Source of the DNA: Tabrizicola sp.
GTDB taxonomy: Bacteria > Pseudomonadota > Alphaproteobacteria > Rhodobacterales > Rhodobacteraceae
Reading direction: 5' to 3'
Assembly (NCBI RefSeq): GCF_030373185.1
Contig: NZ_JAUCZH010000004.1
Coordinates: 434,001-498,000 of the forward strand
Length of the DNA: 64,000 bases
Made by a program: the position numbers and the translations under genes. The notes beneath the pieces were generated by a model. That model was not told the DNA's origin. It was given only the letters and a program-made list of their open reading frames with translations, and ran no database searches. Of the stretch, positions 1 through 9,661 are shown in pieces. Every line of letters begins with the position of its first letter. The first letter of the stretch is position 1.

Positions 1-1421
1 ATCGCATAAATCCCGGCGGGCATCCCGGCCAAGGCGTCGCCCAAGGGCAGGCGGGTGGTCACGTCCTTGTTGACCTCTTGCCCCACTGTGGCGCTGCCGT
101 CCCAGATGCGTTCACCCACGGTGTCGGTGAACTGGTATTCTGCATAAACCTGAATTGGCGCGCCGAAATAGAAGTCCTGGATCGAGCGCAGGAGGTTGCG
201 GTCGGTAACGCGGTACAGCGTCAGATCCAGCTTTTCGGTGTTCACCGTTTCCACCGGAAGGGCGACATCCACCGTGTTCGGCAGCACATAGCCCCGGCCC
301 GGGAAACGCACACCGGGATTGCGGTCGCGGATGTACTGAGTCACCTCAACCGACTTGGCCATGGTCTGACCATCCGCTGCGGGCAGGCCCTCGCGGAAGG
401 TCACGGCATAGCGCTTGCCATGTTCGACCCCGGTCACGCAAAGCTGACGCCAGCCCCCGGCCTCGACCACCAGTCCGGATTCGGGCATCTGCACGAAGGT
501 GGAATAGTCCACGCCTGCCGCAGCAAGGTCTTCCGAGAAGGTCGCGCAGATCCTTGGCCGCGCAAGGTCTGACTGCACCGCGGTCTCGACGATGCGGAAG
601 CCGTATTTGCCGATGGCCGCTTCCAGCAGGGTCTCGGTATCGGTCCGCGCCTGCAAGGATTGCGCCAACCGCAGCGCCTGCACCGTGTCACGCCCGCGCC
701 CGTTGCGTTCCAGCGCCTCACCAAGGATGACAAGAATCGTGTGGCGCAGCCCAGGGTTTTCGGCCCGCAGATACGCGTTCATCGCCGACTGGAAGGCCTG
801 AAAGTAGAAATAGCCCGACTGGTTCCGGTTGCCATTGCCCGCCTCGATCTGGCGACGGGCGAATTCGGCCCAGGTCGCGGCATCGTCAGTCAGGTTCAGC
901 GCCGCGCCGGTGAAGGCCGCTGCCCCCGCCCAATCACCCCGCGCTTCGGCCTCGGCCGCCGCCTGCAGATGATCTTCGGCCGACCACGGCCCGGTAGTGT
1001 GCTGGCGGCCAAGGCCCGATGCCTGATCGAACGCCGCCTGAAGATCCCAGTCCGGCAGGAAACCGATTTCCCCCCGCCGCGCCTTTGCCACCGCCTGCGC
1101 GCCCGCATCGCCCTCGATCACGAAGGCCGAGAATGCCCCCTGAAAGAACGCCCCCGCACCGGGGCTGTTCTTGACGAAACAAGACCCGTTGCGGCTGTTG
1201 TAGACAAATGCGGTGCAACGCGCGTTGGTCAGGCAGGCGCGTTCGCAAGCCTCTATCGTGGTATCAAAGACCGAGGCGATATCGCCCCCCGGAAGATCCT
1301 GATCCTGTGTCACGACGACCCGGCGTTCAGGTATCAGATCCTGCGCCTGCGCCAGACCCGAAATGCTGCCGGAAAACCCGATCAATAGCGCCGCAATCGC
1401 AGCCCTGCAAAACCCGCGCAT
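1..1421 (-). CDS. PAN-domain alpha-2-macroglobulin family protein, N-terminal part (cut by window edge)
   Basis: The reverse-strand frame is open from an ATG at 1421 to the window edge (473 codons) and is preceded by GGGAGG 8 bases upstream. The protein starts with a signal peptide ending near LAQAQD and continues into a Cys-rich PAN/Apple-like module (CERACLTNARCTAF, then SCFVKN). The visible end reads PLGDALAGMPAGIYA, which fits the repeated MG-type beta domains of bacterial alpha-2-macroglobulins. In this family large periplasmic proteins trap proteases as a colonisation defence, and rhodobacterial members are usually much longer than the 473 residues seen. Whether it carries a thioester cannot be seen. 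It is transcribed divergently from the histidine kinase at 1605. The family call rests on the N-terminal PAN region and general pattern, so it is good but not certain. Confidence 0.7.
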   Translation of the reverse strand, partial: MRGFCRAAIAALLIGFSGSISGLAQAQDLIPERRVVVTQDQDLPGGDIASVFDTTIEACERACLTNARCTAFVYNSRNGSCFVKNSPGAGAFFQGAFSAFVIEGDAGAQAVAKARRGEIGFLPDWDLQAAFDQASGLGRQHTTGPWSAEDHLQAAAEAEARGDWAGAAAFTGAALNLTDDAATWAEFARRQIEAGNGNRNQSGYFYFQAFQSAMNAYLRAENPGLRHTILVILGEALERNGRGRDTVQALRLAQSLQARTDTETLLEAAIGKYGFRIVETAVQSDLARPRICATFSEDLAAAGVDYSTFVQMPESGLVVEAGGWRQLCVTGVEHGKRYAVTFREGLPAADGQTMAKSVEVTQYIRDRNPGVRFPGRGYVLPNTVDVALPVETVNTEKLDLTLYRVTDRNLLRSIQDFYFGAPIQVYAEYQFTDTVGERIWDGSATVGQEVNKDVTTRLPLGDALAGMPAGIYA

Positions 1422-1604
1422 CGAAAAGACCTCCCGAATGAATTGGTTGAAATGTCGCATGGCGACCGCCGGGCTGGCAAGGCTGCTGGCGGTTCATTGG
1501 CGTTAAGCCTTGGTTCACTTCGATCGGGCAGGCTAGTCGTGGAATCCGGACGTGCGGCCTGTCCGCCGGGGCCGGGTGACAGTCAGAATGTCTACAGGGC
1601 GGGT

Positions 1605-4145
1605 ATGGATCTTTCGGAACGTCTGGTCAGGGAACGGCGCGCAAGGCTGGCGGCGGAACGCCTGCTGGAACAGAAAAGCCGTGAACTCTTCGCGGCCAAT
1701 GAAAAGCTGGCAATCCACGCCCGTGGGCTTTCCGACCAGATCGTCGAACAGCGGCAGGTCGTCCGCACCGCCCTTTCCCGGGCAGAACTGTTGAAGGATC
1801 AGAACCTGCGGTTCGTGGAAGATCTTGACCGCGCCCATACTCAGGCCGTGATGGCTGAGCGCAGGCTGTGGGATTCCGTCAACACCATTCAGGACGGGTT
1901 TGCGGTCTTCGACAACTCCATGCGCATGATCACCGCCAACCGTGCCTGGCTGGCCCCGTTTGACGGCACCTCTGTCGCCCCCGGTATTCCCTATGCCGAC
2001 ATGGTCAACCTTATCGCCACCTCTGGTGCGCTTGATCTGGGGGATGAGCCGGCGGCAGATTTTGTCGCCCGCATGCTGGCCCGGATCGAGGCTGACCCGA
2101 TCGATTCCGTCACCCTGAAATTCCTGAACGGCACCTGGATCAAGCTTCAGGACCGCCGCGCGCGGGACGGCGATCTGGTGTGCCTTGCGCTTGATATCAC
2201 TGACCAGATGCGCATCTGGGCCGCCATCGAAGCGATCCCCGATGGCTTTGTCCTTTATGACCGGGAGGAACGGCTCTTGACCTGCAACCAGCGCTACCGC
2301 GACATCTATCCCGCCTCGGCACCTGCCATGCAGCCCGGCACCCGGTTTGAGGACATCCTGCGCCATGGCCTTGCCCACAGCCAGCACGCCGACGCGGTCG
2401 GGCGCGAAGAGGACTGGATCGAGGAACGGCTGAAACGCCACCGTCAGGGCAGCGGCACCTCGGAACAGCAGCTTTCCGATGGCCGCTGGATCCGCGCGCA
2501 TGACCACCCCACGCCTGACGGCGGCCGTGTGGGTCTGCGCGTCGACATCACCCAGTTGAAGGAACATGAGGCCGCGCTCGACGCCGCCCGCAAGGCGGCC
2601 GAGGCCGCGAACCGCGCCAAATCCGCCTTCCTTGCCAACATGAGCCATGAAATCCGCACCCCGATGAACGGCGTGGTCGGGATGGCGGAGCTTCTCTGCG
2701 ATACCGGGCTGACCGAAGAACAGCGCCTGTTTGCCGAAACCATCCGGTCTTCTGGTGAGGCCCTTCTGGTGATCATCAACGACATCCTGGATTACTCCAA
2801 GATCGAAGCGGAACGCCTGACCCTGCGGCCTGAACCTTTTGATCTGGAACGCACGATCCATGAAGTCACCATGCTTCTGCAACCGCGAGCGCGGGAAAAG
2901 GGGATCGATCTGATGATCGACTTCGACATGTTCCTGCCCACCCGCTTCATTGGCGATCCGGGGCGGCTGCGGCAGGTCTTGACCAACCTGATCGGCAATG
3001 CGGTCAAGTTCACCGACGCGGGCCACGTCCTGACCCGTGTCGTCGGGGTGGACGACGAGGATGGCCACCAGACCCTGCATGTCACCGTCGAAGATACCGG
3101 CATCGGCATCGCGCCAGAATATCTTGACCACATCTTCGGTGAATTCAATCAGGTCGAGGATGAGCAGAACCGCAAGTTCGAAGGCACCGGCCTTGGTCTT
3201 GCCATTACCCGTCGGCTGATCGAACACATGGGCGGCGCGGTCTGGGTGGACAGCGAGGCGGGGCAAGGCTCCAGTTTCGGCTTCCGGGTGACCCTGCCCG
3301 TGGCCGAGGATGCGGGGCCGGTGCAGGTGCCGGTCGCGGTGAAACGGGTGCTGGTCGTGGACGACCAGTTCATCAACCGCACCATTCTGGAACGCCAGCT
3401 TGCGCCTTGCGGCATCACCGTGACGCTGTGCCGGTCCGGGGGCGAAGCGCTGGACCGGTTGGCCGCCGACCCGACCTATGATGTGGTCCTTACCGACCAC
3501 GCCATGCCGGAGATGGACGGGGTTACGCTCTTGCAGCATATCCGTGCGGCTGGCCACACCTTGCCGGTTATCCTTCTCAGCTCCAATACCACGGGTATTG
3601 GGCTTGCGGCGGCGGATTTCGCGGCGATCCTGCAAAAGCCGCTGCTGCGGTCTGACCTCTACCGGCACCTTCAGTCCCTGACCGCGCCAGCGGCAAGCGC
3701 GGTCCCTGCCGTTCCACCGGCTCCGGCCGACCTGCGGCAGATGCGCGTTCTGGCGGCGGAAGACAACCGCACCAACCAACTGGTCTTTCAGAAGATGGTC
3801 CGCGCGCTGGATATCGACCTTGTGTTCGCCGACAATGGCCGCATCGCGGTCGAAATGTATCAAAGCTACCAGCCCGATCTGATCTTCATGGATATCTCCA
3901 TGCCAGAGATGGACGGCAAGGACGCCGCCCGCGCCATCCGCGCGCTGGAAGGGCTGGCTGGGCATGTGCCGATCGTGGCCCTGACGGCCCATGCGATGGA
4001 CGGCGATGCCGAAGGTATTCTTGCTGCCGGAATTGATCGATACCTGACCAAGCCTCTGCGCAAGACCGCGATAGAGGCCGCGCTGGCAGAATTCCGCCCC
4101 TCTGACGCGCGCCCGCCCTTGGTCGACGCTGTTGATGCAGCTTGA
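1605..4145 (+). CDS. Hybrid sensor histidine kinase with two PAS-like and two receiver domains
   Basis: An 846-residue cytoplasmic-looking kinase with no obvious transmembrane segment. In order it has an N-terminal coiled coil (about 1-90), two PAS-like domains (DGFAVFDNS near 100, DGFVLYDREE near 215), HisKA with MSHEIRTPMNG (phospho-His 348), HATPase_c (NLIGNAVKFT near 460, DTGIGIAP, GTGLGLAI), then two receiver domains. Their phospho-acceptors are D631 in LTDHAMPEMDG and D763 in MDISMPEMDG, each with a conserved Lys further on (QKP, TKP). This is a phosphorelay architecture; an external Hpt protein or intramolecular transfer would be the next step, and no output regulator lies nearby. The ATG at 1605 was chosen because the coiled coil begins there. 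The frame is open back to 1443, but that stretch has no domain. Confidence 0.88.
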   Translation: MDLSERLVRERRARLAAERLLEQKSRELFAANEKLAIHARGLSDQIVEQRQVVRTALSRAELLKDQNLRFVEDLDRAHTQAVMAERRLWDSVNTIQDGFAVFDNSMRMITANRAWLAPFDGTSVAPGIPYADMVNLIATSGALDLGDEPAADFVARMLARIEADPIDSVTLKFLNGTWIKLQDRRARDGDLVCLALDITDQMRIWAAIEAIPDGFVLYDREERLLTCNQRYRDIYPASAPAMQPGTRFEDILRHGLAHSQHADAVGREEDWIEERLKRHRQGSGTSEQQLSDGRWIRAHDHPTPDGGRVGLRVDITQLKEHEAALDAARKAAEAANRAKSAFLANMSHEIRTPMNGVVGMAELLCDTGLTEEQRLFAETIRSSGEALLVIINDILDYSKIEAERLTLRPEPFDLERTIHEVTMLLQPRAREKGIDLMIDFDMFLPTRFIGDPGRLRQVLTNLIGNAVKFTDAGHVLTRVVGVDDEDGHQTLHVTVEDTGIGIAPEYLDHIFGEFNQVEDEQNRKFEGTGLGLAITRRLIEHMGGAVWVDSEAGQGSSFGFRVTLPVAEDAGPVQVPVAVKRVLVVDDQFINRTILERQLAPCGITVTLCRSGGEALDRLAADPTYDVVLTDHAMPEMDGVTLLQHIRAAGHTLPVILLSSNTTGIGLAAADFAAILQKPLLRSDLYRHLQSLTAPAASAVPAVPPAPADLRQMRVLAAEDNRTNQLVFQKMVRALDIDLVFADNGRIAVEMYQSYQPDLIFMDISMPEMDGKDAARAIRALEGLAGHVPIVALTAHAMDGDAEGILAAGIDRYLTKPLRKTAIEAALAEFRPSDARPPLVDAVDAA

Positions 4146-4216
4146 CCTGCGCCTCAATCGACACGCACCGGAATCTCAGCCTGCGCCTGGACATGCTCTT
4201 TTACGAAATATTCCCT

Positions 4217-4239
4217 GGGGTTCGGGGGGTGGGAACCCC
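4217..4239. terminator. Hairpin between convergent kinase and recQ genes
   Basis: A perfect 7-bp stem (GGGGTTC / GAACCCC) around a G-rich loop sits in the 148-bp gap between the two converging stop codons. There is no T-run on either side, so a Rho-independent role is uncertain. Confidence 0.3.
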
Positions 4240-4293
4240 CGGTGGCTGGCCGTTGCGCGCAGCAGCCTTTGTACCGGCAGGGGACAGCGCCCG

Positions 4294-6342
4294 TCACCCG
4301 TCGCGCAGCACTTCCAGAAACGCTTCGCCGAACCGTTCCACCTTCAGCGCGCCCATGCCCTGAACGGCCTGAAGCTCTCCAAGGGTTGACGGTCTGCGCT
4401 CGACGATCTGGCGCAGGGTGGAATGGGTGCAGGACAGGTATTTCCCCGTGCCATCCTTGCCGTGGGACAGTTGCAGTTGCACCTCTGCCAGACGGTCGAA
4501 AACCGCGCCTTCAGGTTTGCCCGCCAGTCGCATCCGCGCAGGGTGCAGGGTTTCGCCCGCCCCGGTGATCACTTCCAGAAACGCCGAGCCATAGCTTTCC
4601 AGCTTCTTCGCCCCGACCCCGGTGATCCCGGCCATCTGGTCCAGTGTGAGGGGTTTCTTCTCGGCCATTTCGATCAGGGTCTTGTCGGGAAAGACCACAT
4701 AGGCCGGCACGTTCTGCGCCTCGGCCAGCGCGCGGCGGCGGGCCTTCAGCAATGACAAAAGCCCCGCATCTTCGTCCGCCACCTGACTGCGCGCGGCGAC
4801 CCGGTCTTCGGCAGAGGCCGAGGCCACGGTGTCGCGGCGCAAGGTGACCCGCGCTTCGCCGCGCAGGATCGGGCGGGCGGCATCGGTCATCCGCAAGGCA
4901 CCGTGGCGGTCGGTGTCGGGTCGGATCAGGTCTTGCCCCATCATCTGCCGGAACACCGCACCCCATGCCGCTTTCGACAGATCGCGCCCTACGGCATAGG
5001 TCGGAAGCTGGTCATGCCCGCGCTCACGCACCTTGGGTGTGGCGGTTCCGGTCAGGATGTCGATCAGATGCCCCGCGCCGAACCATTCGCCGGTCCGCAG
5101 GATGGCCGACAAGGCCTTCCTAACCGCCTCGGTCGCGTCAAAAAGCTGTGCCGGGCGGTCGCAAAGGTCGCAGTTGCCGCAAGGCTCTGCCGCTTCGCCG
5201 AAATAGCCCAGAAGCACCTGACGGCGGCATTTCAACGCTTCGGCCAGCCCCAGCAGCGCGTTCAGCCGGGCGTGATCGGCGGCCTTGCGGTCGGGCGGGG
5301 CCGCACCTTCGTCGATCTGGCTGCGGCGCAGGCGGATGTCGTCGGGACCATAAAGCGTCAGCGTCTCGGCCGGGCTGCCATCGCGCCCGGCACGGCCGAT
5401 TTCCTGATAATAGCCTTCGATCGACTTTGGCAGATCGGCATGGGCGACCCAGCGGATATCGGGCTTGTCGATCCCCATCCCGAAGGCCACGGTGGCCACC
5501 ACGATCAGCCCGTCTTCGCGCTGAAAGCGGATTTCCACCTGACGCCGCGCCTCGGCCTCCATCCCGCCGTGATAGGCGACCGACGGATGCCCCGCCTCGC
5601 GCAGCGCCTGGGCCAGCACCTCGGTCTTGGCTCGCGTGCCGCAATAGACGATGCCGGATTGGCCTTTGCGAGCAGCGGCAAAGCGCAGGATCTGTTCGCG
5701 CGGGGTGGATTTCACCGCGAAGGCAAGGTGGATGTTCGGCCGGTCAAAGCCGCGCAGGAAGGTTGCGGGCGCTTCGCCGTCAAACAGGCGGGTGACAATC
5801 TCGGCCCGGGTTTCCTCATCCGCCGTGGCGGTGAAGGCGGCCAGCGGCACCCGCAGCGCGCGGCGGAGTTCCCCGATCCGCAAGTAGTCGGGGCGGAAGT
5901 CATGGCCCCACTGGCTGACGCAATGCGCCTCATCCACCGCGATCAGACTGCACCCGACGCGGCGAAGAAGTGTCGCCGTGGCGGTCGAGGCAAGCCGTTC
6001 GGGCGCCATGTACAAAAGCTTCAGCCGCCCCTCGTCCAGCGCGGCGAACACCTCTTCCGTCTCTTCGTCGGTGTTGCCCGAGGTCAGCGCCCCCGCCTCG
6101 ACCCCCGCCGCCTTCAGCGCGCGCACCTGATCGCGCATCAAGGCGATCAGCGGAGAAATCACCACTGTCACCCCGTCACGGCAGAGCGCAGGCAGTTGAA
6201 AACACAAGGATTTTCCGCCGCCCGTGGGCATGATGGCAAGGGTGTTGCGCCCCTCCAGCACGGCTTGCACGATTTCCGCCTGACCGGGGCGGAAATCGGG
6301 AAACCCGAATACAGAGTGCAGAAGCGATGCCGCCTGATCCAA
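4294..6342 (-). CDS. recQ: ATP-dependent DNA helicase RecQ
   Basis: A 682-residue 3'-5' superfamily 2 helicase for recombination and fork repair. Walker A is PTGGGKS (K44), Walker B is DEAH (137-140), followed by the aromatic-rich loop HCVSQWGHDFRPDY and motif VI YYQEIGRAGRDG (311-322). The RecQ zinc site has C372, C388, C391 and C394. Two HRDC-like modules follow: one near 525-600 (ITGVGAKKLESYG) and one at the extreme C-terminus (VQGMGALKVERFG), which makes it longer than the 609-residue E. coli enzyme. The start is a TTG at 6342, 15 bases after the yggT stop, with no clear ribosome site, so translation may be coupled to yggT. An in-frame CTG lies slightly upstream. Confidence 0.93.
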   Translation of the reverse strand: MDQAASLLHSVFGFPDFRPGQAEIVQAVLEGRNTLAIMPTGGGKSLCFQLPALCRDGVTVVISPLIALMRDQVRALKAAGVEAGALTSGNTDEETEEVFAALDEGRLKLLYMAPERLASTATATLLRRVGCSLIAVDEAHCVSQWGHDFRPDYLRIGELRRALRVPLAAFTATADEETRAEIVTRLFDGEAPATFLRGFDRPNIHLAFAVKSTPREQILRFAAARKGQSGIVYCGTRAKTEVLAQALREAGHPSVAYHGGMEAEARRQVEIRFQREDGLIVVATVAFGMGIDKPDIRWVAHADLPKSIEGYYQEIGRAGRDGSPAETLTLYGPDDIRLRRSQIDEGAAPPDRKAADHARLNALLGLAEALKCRRQVLLGYFGEAAEPCGNCDLCDRPAQLFDATEAVRKALSAILRTGEWFGAGHLIDILTGTATPKVRERGHDQLPTYAVGRDLSKAAWGAVFRQMMGQDLIRPDTDRHGALRMTDAARPILRGEARVTLRRDTVASASAEDRVAARSQVADEDAGLLSLLKARRRALAEAQNVPAYVVFPDKTLIEMAEKKPLTLDQMAGITGVGAKKLESYGSAFLEVITGAGETLHPARMRLAGKPEGAVFDRLAEVQLQLSHGKDGTGKYLSCTHSTLRQIVERRPSTLGELQAVQGMGALKVERFGEAFLEVLRDG

Positions 6343-6356
6343 CGTGGAAATGGGCG

Positions 6357-6644
6357 TCAGACGAAGGCAGAGGCGTTGTTGATCAGCACGATCCGCAGCG
6401 CATAGACGCCGATCAGCACCACCAGCGGCGCCAGATCAAGCCCGCCCATGTTGGGCAAGATGTTGCGCACCCGGGAATAGACCGGCTCCAACAGCCGGTT
6501 CAGCCCGTCCCAGATCGAGGCGACAAGCGGCTGTCGCAGGTTCAACACTTGAAAATTGATCAGCCAGCTCATGATGATATGCGCGATGATGATGAATTGC
6601 GCGATATCAAGGATCAGCATCAGGATCTGAAAGATCGAGGTCAT
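6357..6644 (-). CDS. YggT family membrane protein
   Basis: A 95-residue integral membrane protein of the YggT family, with two hydrophobic segments (about 5-25 and 68-90) on either side of the conserved loop NRLLEPVYSRVRNILP. Family members are linked to membrane or osmotic functions and division, but no reaction is known. The ATG at 6644 has GGAGAG nine bases upstream; the longer open frame to 6926 lacks any family sequence. It is first in a probable two-gene unit with recQ and divergent from the thioesterase at 6784. Confidence 0.85.
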   Translation of the reverse strand: MTSIFQILMLILDIAQFIIIAHIIMSWLINFQVLNLRQPLVASIWDGLNRLLEPVYSRVRNILPNMGGLDLAPLVVLIGVYALRIVLINNASAFV

Positions 6645-6783
6645 CTGGCTCTCCGCTATGGCTTGGCGCAGAGGTAGCGGTCCGGACGCGGAAGGGCAAT
6701 GCCTTCCGCAGGGACTTTCCGCAGGGTTCCGCTTGACGCGGCCAGCCAGTCGGGCCACCCAAGCGGCGCAACCGGGGGTTTTG

Positions 6784-7314
6784 ATGTATCCGTTCATCCG
6801 CATGGTCACTGAAATGGCGCGTGTGCGCCGGATGCCGAAGCTGGGCTTCTTTGACACCCATGTCAGCCGGGTGACATGCTGGCCTTGGGATCTTGACCCA
6901 TGGGTTGAACTGAACAACGGCCGCACACTGACGCTTTATGATCTGGGCAGGCTACCCCTGTCGCGGCGGAACGGGCTGGAACAGATCTTGCGCTCAAGGG
7001 GCTGGGGGTTGACGGTGGCGGGGTCCACCACGCGCTACCGCCGCCGCGTGACGGTCTTTGCGCGCCTGGACATGCACACCCGCTGTCTGGGCTGGGACCG
7101 GCGGTTTCTTTATACGGACCAATCCATGTGGCGCGGCGATGAATGCACCTCGCATGTGCTGATCCGGTCAGCCATCGTGTCAAAGGCCGGGATGGTTCCG
7201 CCCAGCGAAATGGCCAAGGCGATGGGCGTGGCCCCTGAAAGCCCGCCCTTGCCGCAATGGGTTCAGGCCTGGACCGAGGCGGATGCCTTGCGTCCGTGGC
7301 CCCCCGCCCGCTAA
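6784..7314 (+). CDS. Acyl-CoA thioesterase-like protein (4HBT/THEM6 type)
   Basis: A 176-residue protein with the hotdog-fold signature of 4HBT/THEM6-like thioesterases: DTHVSRVTCWPWDLDPW, then VELNNGRTLTLYDLGR, where the ELNNGRT stretch occupies the catalytic loop-helix position. Later segments (TRYRRRVTVFARLDMH, GWDRRFLYTDQSMW, CTSHVLIRSAIV) match the successive beta strands. The expected role is hydrolysis of an acyl-CoA or acyl-ACP thioester; the substrate cannot be read. The ATG at 6784 follows a G-rich GGGGG site. It is followed after 62 bases by the UMF1 transporter gene on the same strand. Confidence 0.72.
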   Translation: MYPFIRMVTEMARVRRMPKLGFFDTHVSRVTCWPWDLDPWVELNNGRTLTLYDLGRLPLSRRNGLEQILRSRGWGLTVAGSTTRYRRRVTVFARLDMHTRCLGWDRRFLYTDQSMWRGDECTSHVLIRSAIVSKAGMVPPSEMAKAMGVAPESPPLPQWVQAWTEADALRPWPPAR

Positions 7315-7376
7315 GCCGTGGGTTGCGCCCCGGGCCGTTTGCGGGTTCACTCGGCCCCCAAACCACGGGAGCAGGC

Positions 7377-8747
7377 ATGGCAAGCGCGCGCAAGCGGATC
7401 TGGGGCTGGTATTTCTTTGATTGGGCCAGCCAGCCCTACAACACCCTGCTTCTGACCTTCATCTTCGGCCCGTATTTTGCGGAAATCGCCCGGGGCTACT
7501 ACATGGGCGAGGGGCTGGAACCCGAGGCCGCCAAGGCCGCTGCACAGGCCTATTGGGGCTGGGGTCTGGCCATCGCCTCGCTGTCCATCGCCGTGCTGGC
7601 CCCGATCCTTGGGGCGATTGCCGATGGGACCGGGCGGCGGCTGATCTGGGTCTGGGTGTTTTCAGCCTTTTACGTCATCGGGTCCATGGGGCTGTGGTGG
7701 GTGGCGCCGGGGGGCGATGCGGGCATGCTGTTCTGGGCGGTCTGCCTGTTCGGGATCGGCTTCATCGGGATGGAGTTTGCCACCATCTTCACCAACGCCC
7801 TGATGCCATCGCTGACGCAGGCCGACGATCTGGGGGCGGTCTCTGGTTCAGGCTTTGCCTTTGGCTATCTGGGCGGTCTTCTGGCGCTGATCCTGATGCT
7901 TCTGTTCTTTGCCGAAGGCGCTGACAGCGGCAAGACCCTTCTGGGAACCGAACCTTTGTTCGGCCTTGATCCTGAAGCGCGTGAGGGAACGCGTGCGGTC
8001 GGCCCCTTCGCTGCGATCTGGTATGTGGTCTTCATGATTCCGTTCTTTCTGTGGGTGAAGGAACCCAGGACAGATGCCCGCCCGCTGCATGTGGGCCGGG
8101 CCTTTGCCAGCTTGAGGGACTTGCTGCGGTCCTTGCGGTTTCGCACCAGCCTTGCGGCTTATCTGGCATCGTCCCTGTTCTACCGCGACGCGCTGAACGC
8201 GCTTTACGGGTTTGGCGGGGTCTATGCATCGGGCGTGCTGGGCTGGTCGATCATCCAGATCGGGATTTTCGGCATCGTGGGCGCGGTGACGGCGATGGTC
8301 GCGGCCTTCATCGGCGGGCGGGCCGACAAGGCTTTCGGGCCAAAGCCGGTGATCATCACCTCGATCATCGTGCTGATCTGCGTCTGTGGCGTCATCGTCG
8401 GCATGACTCGCGAAAGCCTCTGGGGCTTTGCGATGGACCCGGCCTCTGGCCTGCCGGACCAGATATTCTTTGCCTGCGGGGCGCTGATCGGGGCTGCGGG
8501 AGGTTCGCTTCAGGCCGCCAGCCGCACGATGATGGCCCGCCACACCAGCCCCGACCGCGCGACCGAGGCGTTCGGGCTTTATGCGCTGTCGGGCAAGGTA
8601 GCCAGTTTCATGGCGCCGGCGCTGATCGCGCTTGCCACCATGGCCAGCGGGTCGCAGCGCATCGGGATCGCCCCCCTGATCCTGCTGTTCCTGATCGGCC
8701 TTGTTCTGCTATTCTGGGTGAAACCCAAGGGAGAGATGCCCGCCTGA
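7377..8747 (+). CDS. UMF1/Atg22-type MFS transporter
   Basis: A 456-residue polytopic membrane protein with about twelve hydrophobic helices. It opens with WGWYFFDWASQPYNTLLLTF, the hallmark of the UMF1 (Atg22-like) branch of the major facilitator superfamily. Fungal Atg22 exports amino acids from vacuoles; bacterial substrates are not established. The ATG at 7377 is preceded by GGGAG at good spacing. The stop codon overlaps the mepA start in a TGATG, implying translational coupling with the endopeptidase. Export or recovery of cell-wall-derived compounds would fit that coupling but is only inference. Confidence 0.85.
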   Translation: MASARKRIWGWYFFDWASQPYNTLLLTFIFGPYFAEIARGYYMGEGLEPEAAKAAAQAYWGWGLAIASLSIAVLAPILGAIADGTGRRLIWVWVFSAFYVIGSMGLWWVAPGGDAGMLFWAVCLFGIGFIGMEFATIFTNALMPSLTQADDLGAVSGSGFAFGYLGGLLALILMLLFFAEGADSGKTLLGTEPLFGLDPEAREGTRAVGPFAAIWYVVFMIPFFLWVKEPRTDARPLHVGRAFASLRDLLRSLRFRTSLAAYLASSLFYRDALNALYGFGGVYASGVLGWSIIQIGIFGIVGAVTAMVAAFIGGRADKAFGPKPVIITSIIVLICVCGVIVGMTRESLWGFAMDPASGLPDQIFFACGALIGAAGGSLQAASRTMMARHTSPDRATEAFGLYALSGKVASFMAPALIALATMASGSQRIGIAPLILLFLIGLVLLFWVKPKGEMPA

Positions 8748-9643
8748 TGCTGACCCGCGCCCTGATCCTGTCGCTCCTTCTTGCCGCCGCCCCCGCCCAT
8801 GCCGAAAAGCTGGCGAACAAGCTTTTCGGCGCGAAATCCGCCCCGTCCGCGCAAGAGTCGATGCCAATCGGGTCATATGCCCGCGGATGTGGGGCTGGCT
8901 TGGTCGAACTGCCTGAAACTGGCCCAAGTTGGCAGGCGATGCGCCTGTCACGGAACCGAAACTGGGGCCATCCGGTCATGATTAGCTTTTTAGTGGACCT
9001 GTCCGCCACCGCGCAGGCCATCGGCTTTGGCCAAGGCCTATATGTCGGGGACATCAGCCAGCCGCGAGGCGGGCCGATGACCAGCGGCCACGCCAGCCAC
9101 CAGATCGGGCTGGATGCCGATATCTGGATGCTGCCACCGCGCAGCCTTGGCCTGTCGCGGGCCGAGCGTGAGGATATCAGTTCGATCCCGGTCCGGTCGG
9201 CTGACCAGCGGTCGGTCACCGGCAACTGGACAAAGACCCACCACCGCCTGCTGCAAGAAGCGGCGCTTGATCCGCGGGTTGACCGCATCTTCGTCGCAGC
9301 CGCCGTCAAGATCGAGATGTGCAGGACGGCCAAGGCATCCGACAGGAAGTGGCTGCAAAAGATCCGCCCGGTCGCCGGACATGACACGCATTTCCACGTC
9401 CGGCTGAAATGCCCCAAGGGCGCCCGTTTGTGCGAGACGCAGACGCCGACGGTGGCGGAACTGTCAAAGAACGGCGACGGCTGCGATGAAACGCTGATGT
9501 GGTGGGTGACGGATTACCTTGATCCGCCAAAGCCGACCAAGAAGAAGAAACAGGCCGAAGACGACGCCCCCCGCAAGAAGGGCGCGCGGGAATTCACGAT
9601 GGCTGACCTGCCAAAGCAGTGTCAGACCGTACTGGTCGAATAG
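8747..9643 (+). CDS. mepA: Penicillin-insensitive murein endopeptidase MepA
   Basis: A 298-residue periplasmic LAS-type zinc endopeptidase that cuts D-Ala-meso-DAP cross-links in peptidoglycan. A signal peptide ends near APAHAEK. The metal-site motifs are visible: the first His-Asp pair in TSGHASHQIGLDADIWM and the C-terminal HDTHFHVRL. NWGHP near residue 75 and the Cys residues also match the family. The C-terminus carries a Lys-rich low-complexity tail (PTKKKKQAEDD, then DAPRKKGAREF) not typical of the enterobacterial enzyme. The start overlaps the upstream transporter stop by one base. Confidence 0.92.
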   Translation: MLTRALILSLLLAAAPAHAEKLANKLFGAKSAPSAQESMPIGSYARGCGAGLVELPETGPSWQAMRLSRNRNWGHPVMISFLVDLSATAQAIGFGQGLYVGDISQPRGGPMTSGHASHQIGLDADIWMLPPRSLGLSRAEREDISSIPVRSADQRSVTGNWTKTHHRLLQEAALDPRVDRIFVAAAVKIEMCRTAKASDRKWLQKIRPVAGHDTHFHVRLKCPKGARLCETQTPTVAELSKNGDGCDETLMWWVTDYLDPPKPTKKKKQAEDDAPRKKGAREFTMADLPKQCQTVLVE

Positions 9644-9661
9644 CCACCCATTGCGTCGAAC

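Noticed and set aside
1533-4157. An 874-codon open frame antisense to the histidine kinase
   Set aside because: It is a shadow: GC-rich third positions keep the reverse frame open. It has no domain, while the plus strand has all kinase motifs.
4132-4568. Several short plus-strand ORFs over the recQ 3' end
   Set aside because: They overlap conserved RecQ coding sequence and have no ribosome sites or family features.
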